A stretch of DNA of 64,000 bases from Pisaster brevispinus (Eukaryota > Echinodermata > Asteroidea > Forcipulatida > Asteriidae): NCBI GenBank assembly GCA_023634235.1, contig JAMKCF010000019.1, positions 3,782,001-3,846,000 of the forward strand, read 5' to 3'. Shown here one piece after another: positions 33,703-43,632 of this stretch (positions are counted from its first letter, which is position 1; every line of letters starts with the position of its first letter). Below the pieces are notes generated by a model that was given only the letters and a program-made list of their open reading frames with translations, made no database searches and was not told the DNA's origin. Position numbers and translations under genes: made by a program.

Positions 33703-34254
33703 AGTGAGTTTTTTCTTGGATATCTTCAAGGTGTTTCTGTTTGAAAGTATAACACAGTGGTCAGGTAGTGGGAAGCTGCAGTAAGGTTGACATCACCTAC
33801 ATGGAGGTGTCTCAAGCAGAGAGGGACTAAGAATTAAACATGCAAATGAAGGGTGGACATCTTGGGCATCTTGTGCTTGTCACTGATGGTTTGATCTGTT
33901 GGAAAGGGAAAGGCAGAACAAGATTCAATACCAGGGCCCAGTATCATAGAGCTGCTTAAACAGACAATAGTTGCTTAACAATTTCCTGCTAAGCAAAAAT
34001 TTACAGGAAACCAGTTGTAAACGGTCATGTATGACATGGTATTTTCGGTAGTAACCTTATTCTGGTAAGCAAATTGTTTTGTGCTTGTTAACTATTGTCC
34101 CCGAGTATACAGCTCAATCAAATTGGACCCTGCAGGCTTACAGCATAGTCTTTGTGCAATAACTCAAGTGTAAAGTTGCATCCCCTTAACCCTATCAGAA
34201 CTGTTTTTTTTTTTACTTATCGCAACGAGGGAAAGGGGGGGGGGGGGGGGGTAA

Positions 34255-34435
34255 TTTTCACCGGGTTCTTTTACGTGCATATCCCAACACACGGAACATA
34301 CAGCTTTATGTCCCATCCGAAGGAAGGAGCAATAATGGAATGTTGCTCGGGACTACAGCCCACACTCTGCTGATCCAAAAACACCAGAGCCTGGAGTCTG
34401 GTGCTCTTAACCGCTCAGCAAGGACATGCCACATA
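34255..34435 (-). repeat. degenerate copy of the tRNA-derived SINE
   Basis: It shares tgtcccatccgaagga, cccacactctgctgatc, acaccagagcctgg.gtc and ggtgctcttaaccgctcagc with the copies at 28134 and 53140. It has several substitutions in the boxes (CGTGGCCGAG has become TGTCCTTGCTGAG). It also retains the ttttacgtgcatatccca segment typical of the longer form. Confidence 0.7.
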
Positions 34436-34628
34436 CATGTAGAACCCTGATGCCTTATTGATTGGGGGTAGGTGGCTAGATCACTCCCAGGAACCTCTGC
34501 ATTAATCAATGCTACTGCACACTCGTCTAAAATGTATGTACGCATACTTATTCTTAGATTAAATGACACAGGAGACAGGATTATTATGTTTCGTGACATA
34601 ATGCCACAGCTTGAATTTATTTGATTCG

Positions 34629-36236
34629 GCCAGAAACAATTTTTTACCGGATACCAATACTTCAGCAGGGCAAACCGGCAAATAACTTTAAGAAAATTAA
34701 GTGGGGCACACCAGACCCCCTGGGCACACCAGACCCAGCCACAAATAGGGCACACCAGACCCAATTGAAAGTTGGGCACACCAGACCCAATTGAAAGTTG
34801 GGCACACCAGACCCCCTGGGCACACCAGACCCAGCCACAAATAGGGCACACCAGACCCAATTGAAAGTTGGGCACACCAGACCCAATTGAAAGTTGGGCA
34901 CACCAGACCCATTTGAAAGTTGGGCACACCAGACCCAATTGAAATTTGGGCACACCAGACCCAATTGAAAGTTGGGCACACCAGACCCCCTGGGCACACC
35001 AGACCCAGCCACAAATAGGGCACACCAGACCCAATTGAAAGTTGGGCACACCAGACCCAATTGAAAGTTGGGCACACCAGACCCCCTGGGCACACCAGAC
35101 CCAGCCACAAATAGGGCACACCAGACCCAATTGAAAGTTGGGCACACCAGACCCATTTGAAAGTTGGGCACACCAGACCCAATTGAAAGTTGGGCACACC
35201 AGACCCAATTGAAATTTGGGCACACCAGACCCAATTGAAAGTTGGGCACACCAGACCCCCTGGGCACACCAGACCCAGCCACAAATAGGGCACACCAGAC
35301 CCAATTGAAAGTAGGGCACACCAGACCCAATTGAAAGTAGGGCACACCAGACCCAATTGAAAGTTGGGCACACCAGACCCATTTGAAAGTTGGGCACACC
35401 AGACCCATTTGAAAGTTGGGCACACCAGACCCATTTGAAAGTTGGGCACACCAGACCCAATTGAAATTTGGGCACACCAGACCCAATTGAAAGTTGGGCA
35501 CACCAGACCCCCTGGGCACACCAGACCCAGCCACAAATAGGGCACACCAGACCCAATTGAAAGTTGGGCACACCAGACCCATTTGAAAGTAGGGCACACC
35601 AGACCCATTTGAAAGTTTGGCACACCAGACCCATTTGAAAGTTGGGCACACCAGACCCAATTGAAATTTGGGCACACCAGACCCAATTGAAAGTTGGGCA
35701 CACCAGACCCCCTGGGCACACCAGACCCAGCCACAAATAGGGCACACCAGACCCAATTGAAAGTTGGGCACACCAGACCCAACTGAAAGTTGGGCACACC
35801 AGACCCAATTGAAAGTTGGGCACACCAGACCCCCTTGGGCACACCAGACCCAATTGAAAGTAGGGCACACCAGACCCAATTGAAAGTAGGGCACACCAGA
35901 CCCATTTGAAAGTTGGGCACACCAGACCCAATTGAAAGTTGGGCACACCAGACCCATTTGAAAGTTGGGCACACCAGACCCATTTGAAAGTTGGGCACAC
36001 CAGACCCATTTGAAAGTTGGGCACACCAGACCCAATTGAAAGTTGGGCACACCAGACCCATTTGAAAGTTGGGCACACCAGACCCAATTGAAAGTTGGGC
36101 ACACCAGACCCAATTGAAAGTTGGGCACACCAGACCCATTTGAAAGTTGGGCACACCAGACCCATTTGAAAGTTGGGCACACCAGACCCAATTGAAAGTT
36201 GGGCACACCAGACCCATTTGAAAGTTGGGCACACCT
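34629..36236. repeat. 26-bp minisatellite array 1 with shared 70-bp left flank
   Basis: The flank 34629-34702 (cggccagaaacaatttttta, ccggataccaatacttcagc...) is nearly identical to 37916-37991. The array follows. The basic unit is GGGCACACCAGACCC plus AATTGAAAGTT (26 bp). Variants are ATTTGAAAGTT and AATTGAAATTT, a CAGCCACAAATA unit (26 bp), and an 18-bp short unit ending CCCCCT. The short unit followed by the CAGCC unit starts a higher-order block seven times. The minus strand is free of stops in all three frames of the unit, which creates frames of 500-640 codons. These are not genes. Confidence 0.97.
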
Positions 36237-37401
36237 AAGCTTAGGCGGTTATACGGTATTACCGAGTAGTCACGGTTTTTGTTCAATACCGAAAATACCG
36301 TGAGCTGTTTTAGAAATACCGAAATACCGTCCCGCACGGTTTTCAATTTCAATACCACCAAAAAAACAAAACATGAACGCATGTTCTGTAGCCATTTAAA
36401 AAAAACTAGACAAAATTGCATTTGTGCACAAATGCCGAGCTGTTTCGTCATAACTTTTTCAAATTACTCAACTGAATTTGAAAGTTTTTTGTATTCAAAG
36501 CAGTTATGATGTATCAAGCCTGTTTAAAAAAGAATTTGGATTATACCACGTTTTATTAGCAATTTATGACTAAAAGGTGCAAAAAATAAAAAAAATCATT
36601 AAAAATCATGTGATGACGTCATCATGACGTCATTTAAAAATTCACAAGAACTTGCCAATATCTAACAACCTACCAAGTTTCAACATGATCACACTAATAC
36701 TTTGGGAGATATACGACTTCAAAAAAGGCACCTTTAATGCCGCGTCACGTGACCCCCGATGACGTCATTGATCTGAAACTTCACACATATAATGGCTGCC
36801 TGACGATCAACATGTGTGTAAATTTTGAAATGATTACACAAAACTTCTTCTCACACATCTTCAAAAAGTTCATTTTGAACAGTTTTCAACCTGCCGCTAG
36901 AGGGCGCTCGTGGGTATCGTGACGTCATCTGTATTTTTTTTTAATTGCCCACCCTTGCCAGACACTAACATCGTTGAAAGCGTTTTCATAACATTTAGCA
37001 CTTTTGAATTACGAGGCACTTCCGGTTTCGACCGGAAGTAGAGGTCATGGGAGGTCACGCACACTGAATAAAATGAAGACCTAATTTATCCCTATACAAT
37101 CCCGCAATCAAAAACCTACGGTCTCTTGTGGCTGATTTGTTAGTGATTTTCAAATATTTAAAATAGAAACCTTTAAGATGACGTCACGTGACAGGTTTTG
37201 ACGTCATCATGACCTCATTGTTTTGAGATCATTATAGCACCAATGCCTTTCATTACTGAAAGTTTCATTGCAATTGCTCTTTAGGAACTATGCAAATAGC
37301 CGCTTTGACCGAACGTGCGTTATGTCAATAGCCTTTTTTACTGAAACAGACAAATAAAAAAAATTAAAAAAAATAATAAAAAAAACTTTAACGAAAACAA
37401 G

Positions 37402-37432
37402 AGCTGTTTCGCAGCGCTGCGCTACGAAACAG

Positions 37433-37434
<2 letters not shown>
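37402..37434. repeat. 33-bp hairpin, copy 1
   Basis: AGCTGTTTCG, CAGCGCTGCGCTA, CGAAACAGCT: a near-perfect palindrome with one mismatched pair (C/A) and a central AGCGC-T-GCGCT. It is followed by a 32-base A run (37435-37466) and then, after acttt, an exact second copy. Confidence 0.92.
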
Positions 37435-37468
<34 letters not shown>

Positions 37469-37482
37469 TTAGAGAAAACAAG

Positions 37483-37515
37483 AGCTGTTTCGCAGCGCTG
37501 CGCTACGAAACAGCT
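37483..37515. repeat. 33-bp hairpin, copy 2
   Basis: Identical to 37402-37434, including the preceding aaaacaag. The upstream contexts (aactttaacgaaaacaag and aactttagagaaaacaag) are also alike, so the duplicated unit is about 80 bp including the A run. Confidence 0.92.
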
Positions 37516-37915
37516 AATAAATAAAAATACTTATCTGTTAGGCCATAAATGAGGAGAATACAAAGCCCAATTGTCGATCCCGAGCAGACTGTTTATTGTT
37601 TGCGGTTTTTAGCAGTTTCCTGCCCCCGGCGGCACCCGGCCGTATCTCTGTAAGTAAGCGGGTGATCACAACACAAGCAAACGCTCGACGTTTTGCAATG
37701 CCATTTGGGTGAGCGAACACCTCAAGAGGGCGCTACATTTTTAGTGCGCCCTCTACCGACAGCTTGTATAAGTTGCGACTGGACACTTTATCATCAAAAT
37801 CTCCCATGATTGATACTTATTTATCTAAACACTCAAAGGTGCATACAATTGTCAAAGCTAAAAAAAATTGGAAAAAAACAAAACAAAATAAAAACAAAAC
37901 GAAAACTGAAGTTTC

Positions 37916-39146
37916 GGCCACAAACAATTTTTTACCGGATACCAATACTTCAGCAGGGCAAACCGGCAAATAACTTTAAGAAAATTAAGTGGGGCACACC
38001 AGACCCCCTGGGCACACCAGTCCAAGCCACAAATAGGGCACACCAGACCCAATTGAAAGTTGGGCACACCAGACCCAATTGAAAGTTGGGCACACCAGAC
38101 CCAATTGAAAGTTGGGCACACCAGACCCCCTGGGCACACCAGACCCAGCCACAAATAGGGCACACCAGACCCAATTGAAAGTTGGGCACACCAGACCCAT
38201 TTGAAAGTTGGGCACACCAGACCCAATTGAAATTTGGGCACACCAGACCCAATTGAAAGTTAGGCACACCAGACCCCCTGGGCACACCAGACCCAGCCAC
38301 AAATAGGGCACACCAGACCCAATTGAAAGTTGGGCACACCAGACCCAATTGAAAGTTAGGCACACCAGACCCCCTGGGCACACCAGACCCAGCCACAAAT
38401 AGGGCACACCAGACCCAATTGAAAGTTGGGCACACCAGACCCAATTAAAAGTTGGGCACACCAGACCCCCTGGGCACACCAGACCCAGCCACAAATAGGG
38501 CACACCAGACCCAATTGAAAGTAGGGCACACCAGACCCATTTGAAAGTAGGGCACACCAGACCCATTTGAAAGTTGGGCACACCAGACCCAATTGAAAGT
38601 TGGGCACACCAGACCCAATTGAAAGTTGGGCACACCAGACCCAATTAAAAGTTGGGCACACCAGACCCCCTGGGCACACCAGACCCAGCCACAAATAGGG
38701 CACACCAGACCCAATTGAAAGTAGGGCACACCAGACCCATTTGAAAGTAGGGCACACCAGACCCATTTGAAAGTAGGGCACACCAGACCCAATTGAAAGT
38801 TGGGCACACCAGACCCATTTGAAAGTTGGGCACACCAGACCCAATTGAAATTTGGGCACACCAGACCCAATTGAAAGTTAGGCACACCAGACCCCCTGGG
38901 CACACCAGACCCAGCCACAAATAGGGCACACCAGACCCAATTGAAAGTAGGGCACACCAGACCCATTTGAAAGTTGGGCACACCAGACCCATTTGAAAGT
39001 TGGGCACACCAGACCCATTTGAAAGTTGGGCACACCAGACCCATTTGAAAGTTGGGCACACCAGACCCATTTGAAAGTTGGGCACACCAGACCCATTTGA
39101 AAGTTGGGCACACCAGACCCATTTGAAAGTTGGGCACACCAGACCA
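37916..39146. repeat. 26-bp minisatellite array 2 with the same left flank
   Basis: It begins with the same flank as array 1 (cggccacaaacaatttttta...) and the same first units, including the short CCCCCT unit and a variant CAGCC unit (agtccaagcc). It again holds seven short-plus-CAGCC blocks, and its right third is a run of ATTTGAAAGTT units. It ends inside a unit (cagacc|aaagcc), whereas array 1 ends at cacacc|taagc. So the left border is fixed and the right border is not. Confidence 0.97.
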
Positions 39147-39410
39147 AAGCCTATTAAATGTAAACTTAGTTGCCTGACAAGTACATGTATTTAATACCTA
39201 AAAGTAAAATTAGGTTAAATTACCTAAACAAAATGACCACTATGATACAACCATAAAAATTGATCCCATGTCTGAGAAATTTCCCGCCGCAAAAATGCCA
39301 GCATTAGGAGGAGTTGGGGATGGAGGTGGGTAATTAAAACATAATGGAGCTCACATAGCTGTGACAAAGTGAGACAAATTTCTCATCAAGAACAGAAAAA
39401 ACATAAGATA

Positions 39411-39535
39411 GGATGCTGATTGGATACAAGTTGAAACCTTCCTCCTATTGGCTAATAGAAGAGCCAATCAGAACAAATTAACCACTGAGCCCTGATTGGT
39501 CAAAATACCAGGATCTGATTGGTCAACAGAACTTG
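39411..39535. promoter_or_regulatory. cluster of five CCAAT/ATTGG boxes
   Basis: ATTGG occurs at 39419, 39447, 39495 and 39518, and CCAAT at 39464. Four sit in a CTGATTGG(T/A)/CCAATCAG context. CTGATTGG is the optimal NF-Y site in animals. No start codon or exon is visible beside it, so a promoter role is only a possibility; a small degenerate repeat could also produce it. Confidence 0.4.
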
Positions 39536-41095
39536 ATCTTGGATCCTTGTTTTGTCACAAAAATCCCAATGGGATTTTATGTGTTAAAAGATCCCCATAA
39601 GAAAAGTGCACAGCATCAATGTAGGTCACCTCCACCCATTGACATAAACTGCTTAAATGTAAATGGTTTGTTAATCAGCTCTCTGACTGGTCCACAGTTT
39701 ACTCAACTAAGGTTTAATTAAGCTATTGTCTGATCAACAGGATCCTCTGTTTGTCACAATTATGCAATAGAAATTAGAATGTTACAGTTTTCTGAAGTAG
39801 GCAATGGAAACTATAGTGTTAAAGTTTCTGCACCTTGAGCAACTGTAAAGTGTTATTGCACAGAACACAGGTATGAGTGTACTGTAACAACAACAGAGAC
39901 CCTGCCTCTTCAACAACTAGGTAAGAAGAAACACAATTTAACAACTGCTGAAGCTAAGAATAAGGCATTTGATCACTTAATGATAAAATGTGATGTAGAT
40001 CAATCAAATGTCCATTAGATGCCAACATGCCAAACACTCGTTTTGTCTGCATGTAACAGGCATCTCTGATTAATGATTTCGATGCAACTGCTAAAAGAAA
40101 CAGGGTTGACACTAATTAATTAAAGCCTCCCACGTATACCAGTGTAATGGGTCCATGATAATACTTTTTTCATCAACAACCATTTCCATGGATTCGTGAA
40201 TAAAGGATTGCTTGTTAAAAATTTCTTTTGCAATACATTTTTGATTGAACGATCGGTCGAACGATCGGTCGACAACGCACAGTGGGGATAATTGTGCGGC
40301 GAGAGCGATGTGTTTATGAGTACGAGGTTACAATTTTGTATAACATATTACCGGAAGAAAGTCGCGATTGGACTCCACCGCACTTCTTCTAACCCCTGGA
40401 AAATCAAGTTGTGTGTTTCCCTACTCGCCTACGTATTGTAGTAGGAACACAGAGGAGAGAGCCAGACTAACAATGTGCATGCGTGTTTTTACGTTCGTTT
40501 ACTGGAATGAATGATCGCGGCTAGTAAATATCAAGACTAGGGACTTTATCGCCAGAATTTTGAAGGATTTTTAAAATTACAAACAATTAATTTTACGACG
40601 TTATTTTATTTTACAAATTATGAAGTATGATATACTGGAAATGTGTGCCAAGGCGTGCGTTATAGAGGGATCAGGCGTGTGATTTTTCGCACGCCTGAGG
40701 AAGCTTTAAGGGGTGCGATGGCATGCCTCAAATCAAAAGGACTGTGGGTGTAGTTTGAATCACATGACCTTGGATAATATTGCAAAATGCACACACTACG
40801 GTGAGCGGGTTGGTTACAGCACACATGAAGACAAGTTTGACACTTCATATTTTGAGGTCTGCTGTCCACACACATGGAGTTGAGATGTACTTCAAATGGC
40901 CCAAACATGAGTGAATTAAGAAAACAAATAGATTCAGCCAAGGTGAAAGATTTGGAACCATTTATAGAGTTTGTTTTCATACTATTAAATTTGTAACCAA
41001 CCTGCTGGTGAGACACTGTGTTTCAACAAACTGTAGCCTACTAGGGTTAAGACTTTGTAAACTTTCTCTTCTAAATGTCTATTGATCAAACTCAC
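39536..41095. other. intergenic; short palindromic repeats, no exon recognised
   Basis: 40246-40274 holds CGAACGATCGGT in tandem. 40320-40520 is more CpG-rich than its surroundings and might be a promoter. 40671-40697 forms a short hairpin (ggcgtgtga...tcgcacgcc). The missing 3' exons of the TARBP1-like gene were looked for here on the minus strand and not found. Confidence 0.45.
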
Positions 41096-42159
41096 CTCAA
41101 CCATTGGTAACCGTTTTTCTGCAGTCATGGCCACACTTTTGAAGATGTTGTCTTCTGTAACACGCAGACTGTTGACAACAAACTTACAAACCCCAAAGAT
41201 TTGACTCGTACAGCACAACCCTGAAACACACAAATACCAGCATTTATAAGTCCTCCTGTTTGCTCTCAAAGCTGACCATGTTAAATTGGCATTGAGCAAT
41301 CCTTAAAATGAAGTGATGTTTCACAAGTTTGCCTAAGCAGTTTACAAGATCCAATAACTCTTCCTGTGAATTGTCTCACAGTTCAGTTTGTCAGTCAATG
41401 GTTTGAGTCAAGTATAAGAAATCAACACTACCCTCCTTTGTCAATTGCAACCTAACTTTGCATTCACATTGAACCAGAGCACCATCATGCATACAAAGGG
41501 GCCATTCAAACCAGCTTCAGTTGAAATGTATGTGTTTTTTCCAATTCAGGGATGAGCACTGTTGGTTTAGGAACAATACATTCATGGACATTGTCTATAG
41601 TTCTCATAAAAAAAAACCCCACAATACAAAAAACATAAAAAATACTTATTAGCAATGGCTTAATTATAAACATTTTCTTTTTGGGTAGGGGGGGGGGGGA
41701 GAGGAAGCGAGGGCAAAGACATAATTTAAGGTGGGGGCTTTTTATGCCATTAATGTTTGATCTCATTGGGGGAGGGGTGGGGAGGGGGCTGGGAAGGGAG
41801 TGGGGAGGCTAGGTGTAGAGCACCCTCAAACCTCCCCCCCTGGTCTTGCCTCTGATCATGACCCACTTTTTTCCATCACACTTTTCTAGACAGCAAATCA
41901 GAGACTATATTTGGAGCTTACAGATTAAGACTCCGCAATCAATTTCCCAATAATATCAATTTTTTATTATGAAATAAGAGTACCTACCTCCTAGATAGGA
42001 TGCTTTGTCCATGAGTGTTGCCACATGGACCGGGCTACCTCCAGTTGACCTATCATGACCTTCTGACCTCAGGTCATCAAATCCAGGTAGGATCATTGTC
42101 TGCCATGGAATCACCTTCTTCTGTACATTGGATTCCTTGTTGCTGGATTCAGCCGATGT
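41096..42159 (-). pseudogene. TARBP1-like SpoU-family RNA 2'-O-methyltransferase, two-exon fragment, probably inactive
   Basis: The exons are 42159-41988 (172 nt) and 41220-41096 (125 nt). Their phases match (GGA G|GG) and they have consensus donors (GTAGGT, GTGAGT). The joined peptide includes VHVATLMDKASYLGG, then LCCTSQIFGV and AEKRLPMVE. This parallels the start of the C-terminal SpoU/TrmH methyltransferase domain of TARBP1, the enzyme for Gm18 in some tRNAs. In that family motif 1 reads NxGxxxR (NLGGLCRT), where the Asn and the catalytic Arg are conserved. Here Asn is Tyr (codon 41997-41995) and Arg is Cys (41212-41210). The exons for motifs 2 and 3 (GNE..G, SLNV) are not found in the next 2 kb; the minisatellites follow instead. 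A truncated copy is the simplest reading. A gene with distant exons is possible, because splice sites and frame are intact. Confidence 0.68.
41221..41987. other. intron of the TARBP1-like fragment, with G-rich tracts
   Basis: It contains a G-run at about 41690-41700 and a run of G-tracts at 41766-41807 (gggggaggggtggggagggg, then ggctgggaagggagtgggg) with quadruplex potential on the plus strand. Confidence 0.55.
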
Positions 42160-42510
42160 CTAGTCCAGTGGGATTCCACCTGAGAGTTGAGAGGAATAAA
42201 CCTGTCTGTAAATCTTTCAACCAAATTTTGCAAGTCTCTGATACCAAGTCCCAGTAATTCCACTGTGAAGACACGTTCACTTCACACACAATTTGGCTCC
42301 AACAGTTACCAAAAGCCAAAAGGACATGCACGGAGCTATTTTGTTTCTCCTGTTATAAGCTTTTATGTGTAAAACAAACCCATTATTGGACTTGGTTTTC
42401 TCATGCCTTTGTTTGAAAAAAAAAAAAAATCAAACCAGAAAACACAAAAAAAACCAACCAAAAAACCAAGCACACAAAAAACTTAAACATACATTAAATC
42501 ACAAATATTT
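42160..42510. other. sequence upstream of the TARBP1-like exon
   Basis: An open minus-strand stretch reaches 42331 (with DLVSETCKIWLKDLQTGLFL), preceded by a possible acceptor (gtgtcttcacag). It could be a further, decayed TARBP1-like exon, but no match to the family was recognised. Poly(A) and ACAAAAAAC-rich sequence follows. Confidence 0.35.
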
Positions 42511-42881
42511 AAGGAACTTACACAGAAATAAACATTTAAATCACAAAACGAATGTGATATGTAAAAAAAAGAGGGAACAAAAAAGAAGACAGTAAGAAAT
42601 CCTTTAATAGATACAAAAACCACCTGTTTTTAAAGTTTAAGGCCTAGACATAAAATTAAAATAAATATTAGCCGAAATAAAGGATGTAAATAATTAAGGA
42701 ACTTACACAGAAATAAACATTTAAATCACAAAACGAATGTGATATGTTAAAAAAAAGAGGGAACAAAAAAGAAGACAGTAAGAAATCCTTTAATAGATAC
42801 AAAAACCACCTGTTTTTAAAGTTTAAGGCCTAGACATAAAATTAAAATAAATATTAGCCGAAATAAAGGATGTAAATAATT
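42511..42881. repeat. recent 185-bp tandem duplication
   Basis: The unit starting aaggaacttacacagaaata is repeated at 42511 and 42696. The copies differ by a single added T before the A/G-rich aaaaaaaagaggg run, so the duplication is recent. Non-coding. Confidence 0.95.
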
Positions 42882-43209
42882 CAACAAATTTCCAAATGTA
42901 AAAAGTTACATAAATTTAGATGCATATTGTTTTGTTTTGAAATAACTCAAAAATAAACACATATTTCTCAATAAAAATAATAATACTGCGTACAGAAACT
43001 ATTAAAAAATATTAATAAAAAGCTTAATAGGCCTACGTGCTTTTACAATGTAGATTTTTAAAATGGGAAAATGCTGTGAGCGAGGAACATACTGCATGCA
43101 CCATACAACACAGTAAAAAACGTAACATAACACCATAAACAAACAACTCAGAAATAAAGGAATGACTCAGAGAAAAACGAATATTTCAGAAATGAAATAA
43201 CCTCGGAAT
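42882..43209. other. AT-rich non-coding
   Basis: Nothing recognised beyond AATAA-rich sequence. Confidence 0.5.
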
Positions 43210-43632
43210 TAAACCAACCAATAACACAATAGTTTTCAAACGCCTTTACCTGGCATCAAATGCACACTAGTTAATGGCCAAGTCATAGGGTTTTGACATT
43301 GTCATGATGATGAAAGAAGTTTACATTCAAGCTAAATAGTTTAATCATTATTAACATTTTACAAGTCAACTGTGAATGGGGAAATTAAAAATGATCTATC
43401 AAAGCCTTTACAAATATTTTGTTCATGATCATAACAAACAAATTTGACTTAGCTTTAATGTAACTTTCATTCATCATCATGGTATTTAAATGAAACAAAA
43501 TTATATGACTAAGCAATTGATCAGTGAGCATTTGATGCCAGGGATAAGCCTTCAAAAACTATTGTGTATCATTATAACAAATAATCACCATAAAAAGTAC
43601 CGGTAGCCGTTAACGAGAGGCACTTATTGTTC
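43210..43632. mobile_element. palindromic non-autonomous element, copy A
   Basis: The two arms are inverted repeats. Left: aatagttttcaaacgccttt, acctggcatcaaatg, tgatgatgaaagaagtttac, aagctaaat. Right, as reverse complement: gccagggataagccttc, catttgatgcc, gtaactttcattcatcatc. The centre holds aacattttacaagtcaactg. There is no open frame of note. A partner copy is at 46712-46990, so the two bracket the lectin gene at 44592. Confidence 0.65.

Larger units (their letters stand above)
28672..34254. other. long AT-rich non-coding stretch with a few weak exon candidates
   Basis: No recognised gene. Three short segments with splice-like borders are listed separately (31421-31496, 32312-32406, 33596-33702). 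A T-run and an 18-base G-run occur at about 34206-34251. The rest, read on both strands, shows neither domain signatures nor repeats that I can define. Confidence 0.45.
36237..37915. repeat. interspersed repeat rich in TGACGTCA palindromes, with twin hairpins
   Basis: It separates the two minisatellite arrays. The left part (36240-36350) repeats AATACCG/CGGTATT words in both orientations. Six TGACGTCA palindromes lie at 36614, 36625, 36760, 36920, 37179 and 37199. The phrase gaaagtttcattgcaattgc resembles dispersed non-autonomous elements of marine invertebrates. Two identical 33-bp hairpins follow (37402-37434, 37483-37515). The right part (37520-37915) is unremarkable. No transposase frame. 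Confidence 0.55.

Noticed and set aside
34306..36451. Minus-strand open frames of 514-642 codons over the 26-bp array
   Set aside because: They exist in three frames at once because the repeat unit has no stops. There is no start context, splice signal or domain, so they are satellite artefacts.
12790..39146. CRISPR-like arrays
   Set aside because: The repeats are contiguous without unique spacers and the context is a eukaryotic genome.
37858..39147. Overlapping minus-strand frames of 89-230 codons over the second 26-bp array
   Set aside because: Same cause as in the first array; no independent evidence of coding.
40660..41016. 118-codon minus-strand frame directly 3' of the TARBP1-like exon
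   Set aside because: It lacks the GNE and SLNV motifs expected of the methyltransferase and has no acceptor in the needed phase.
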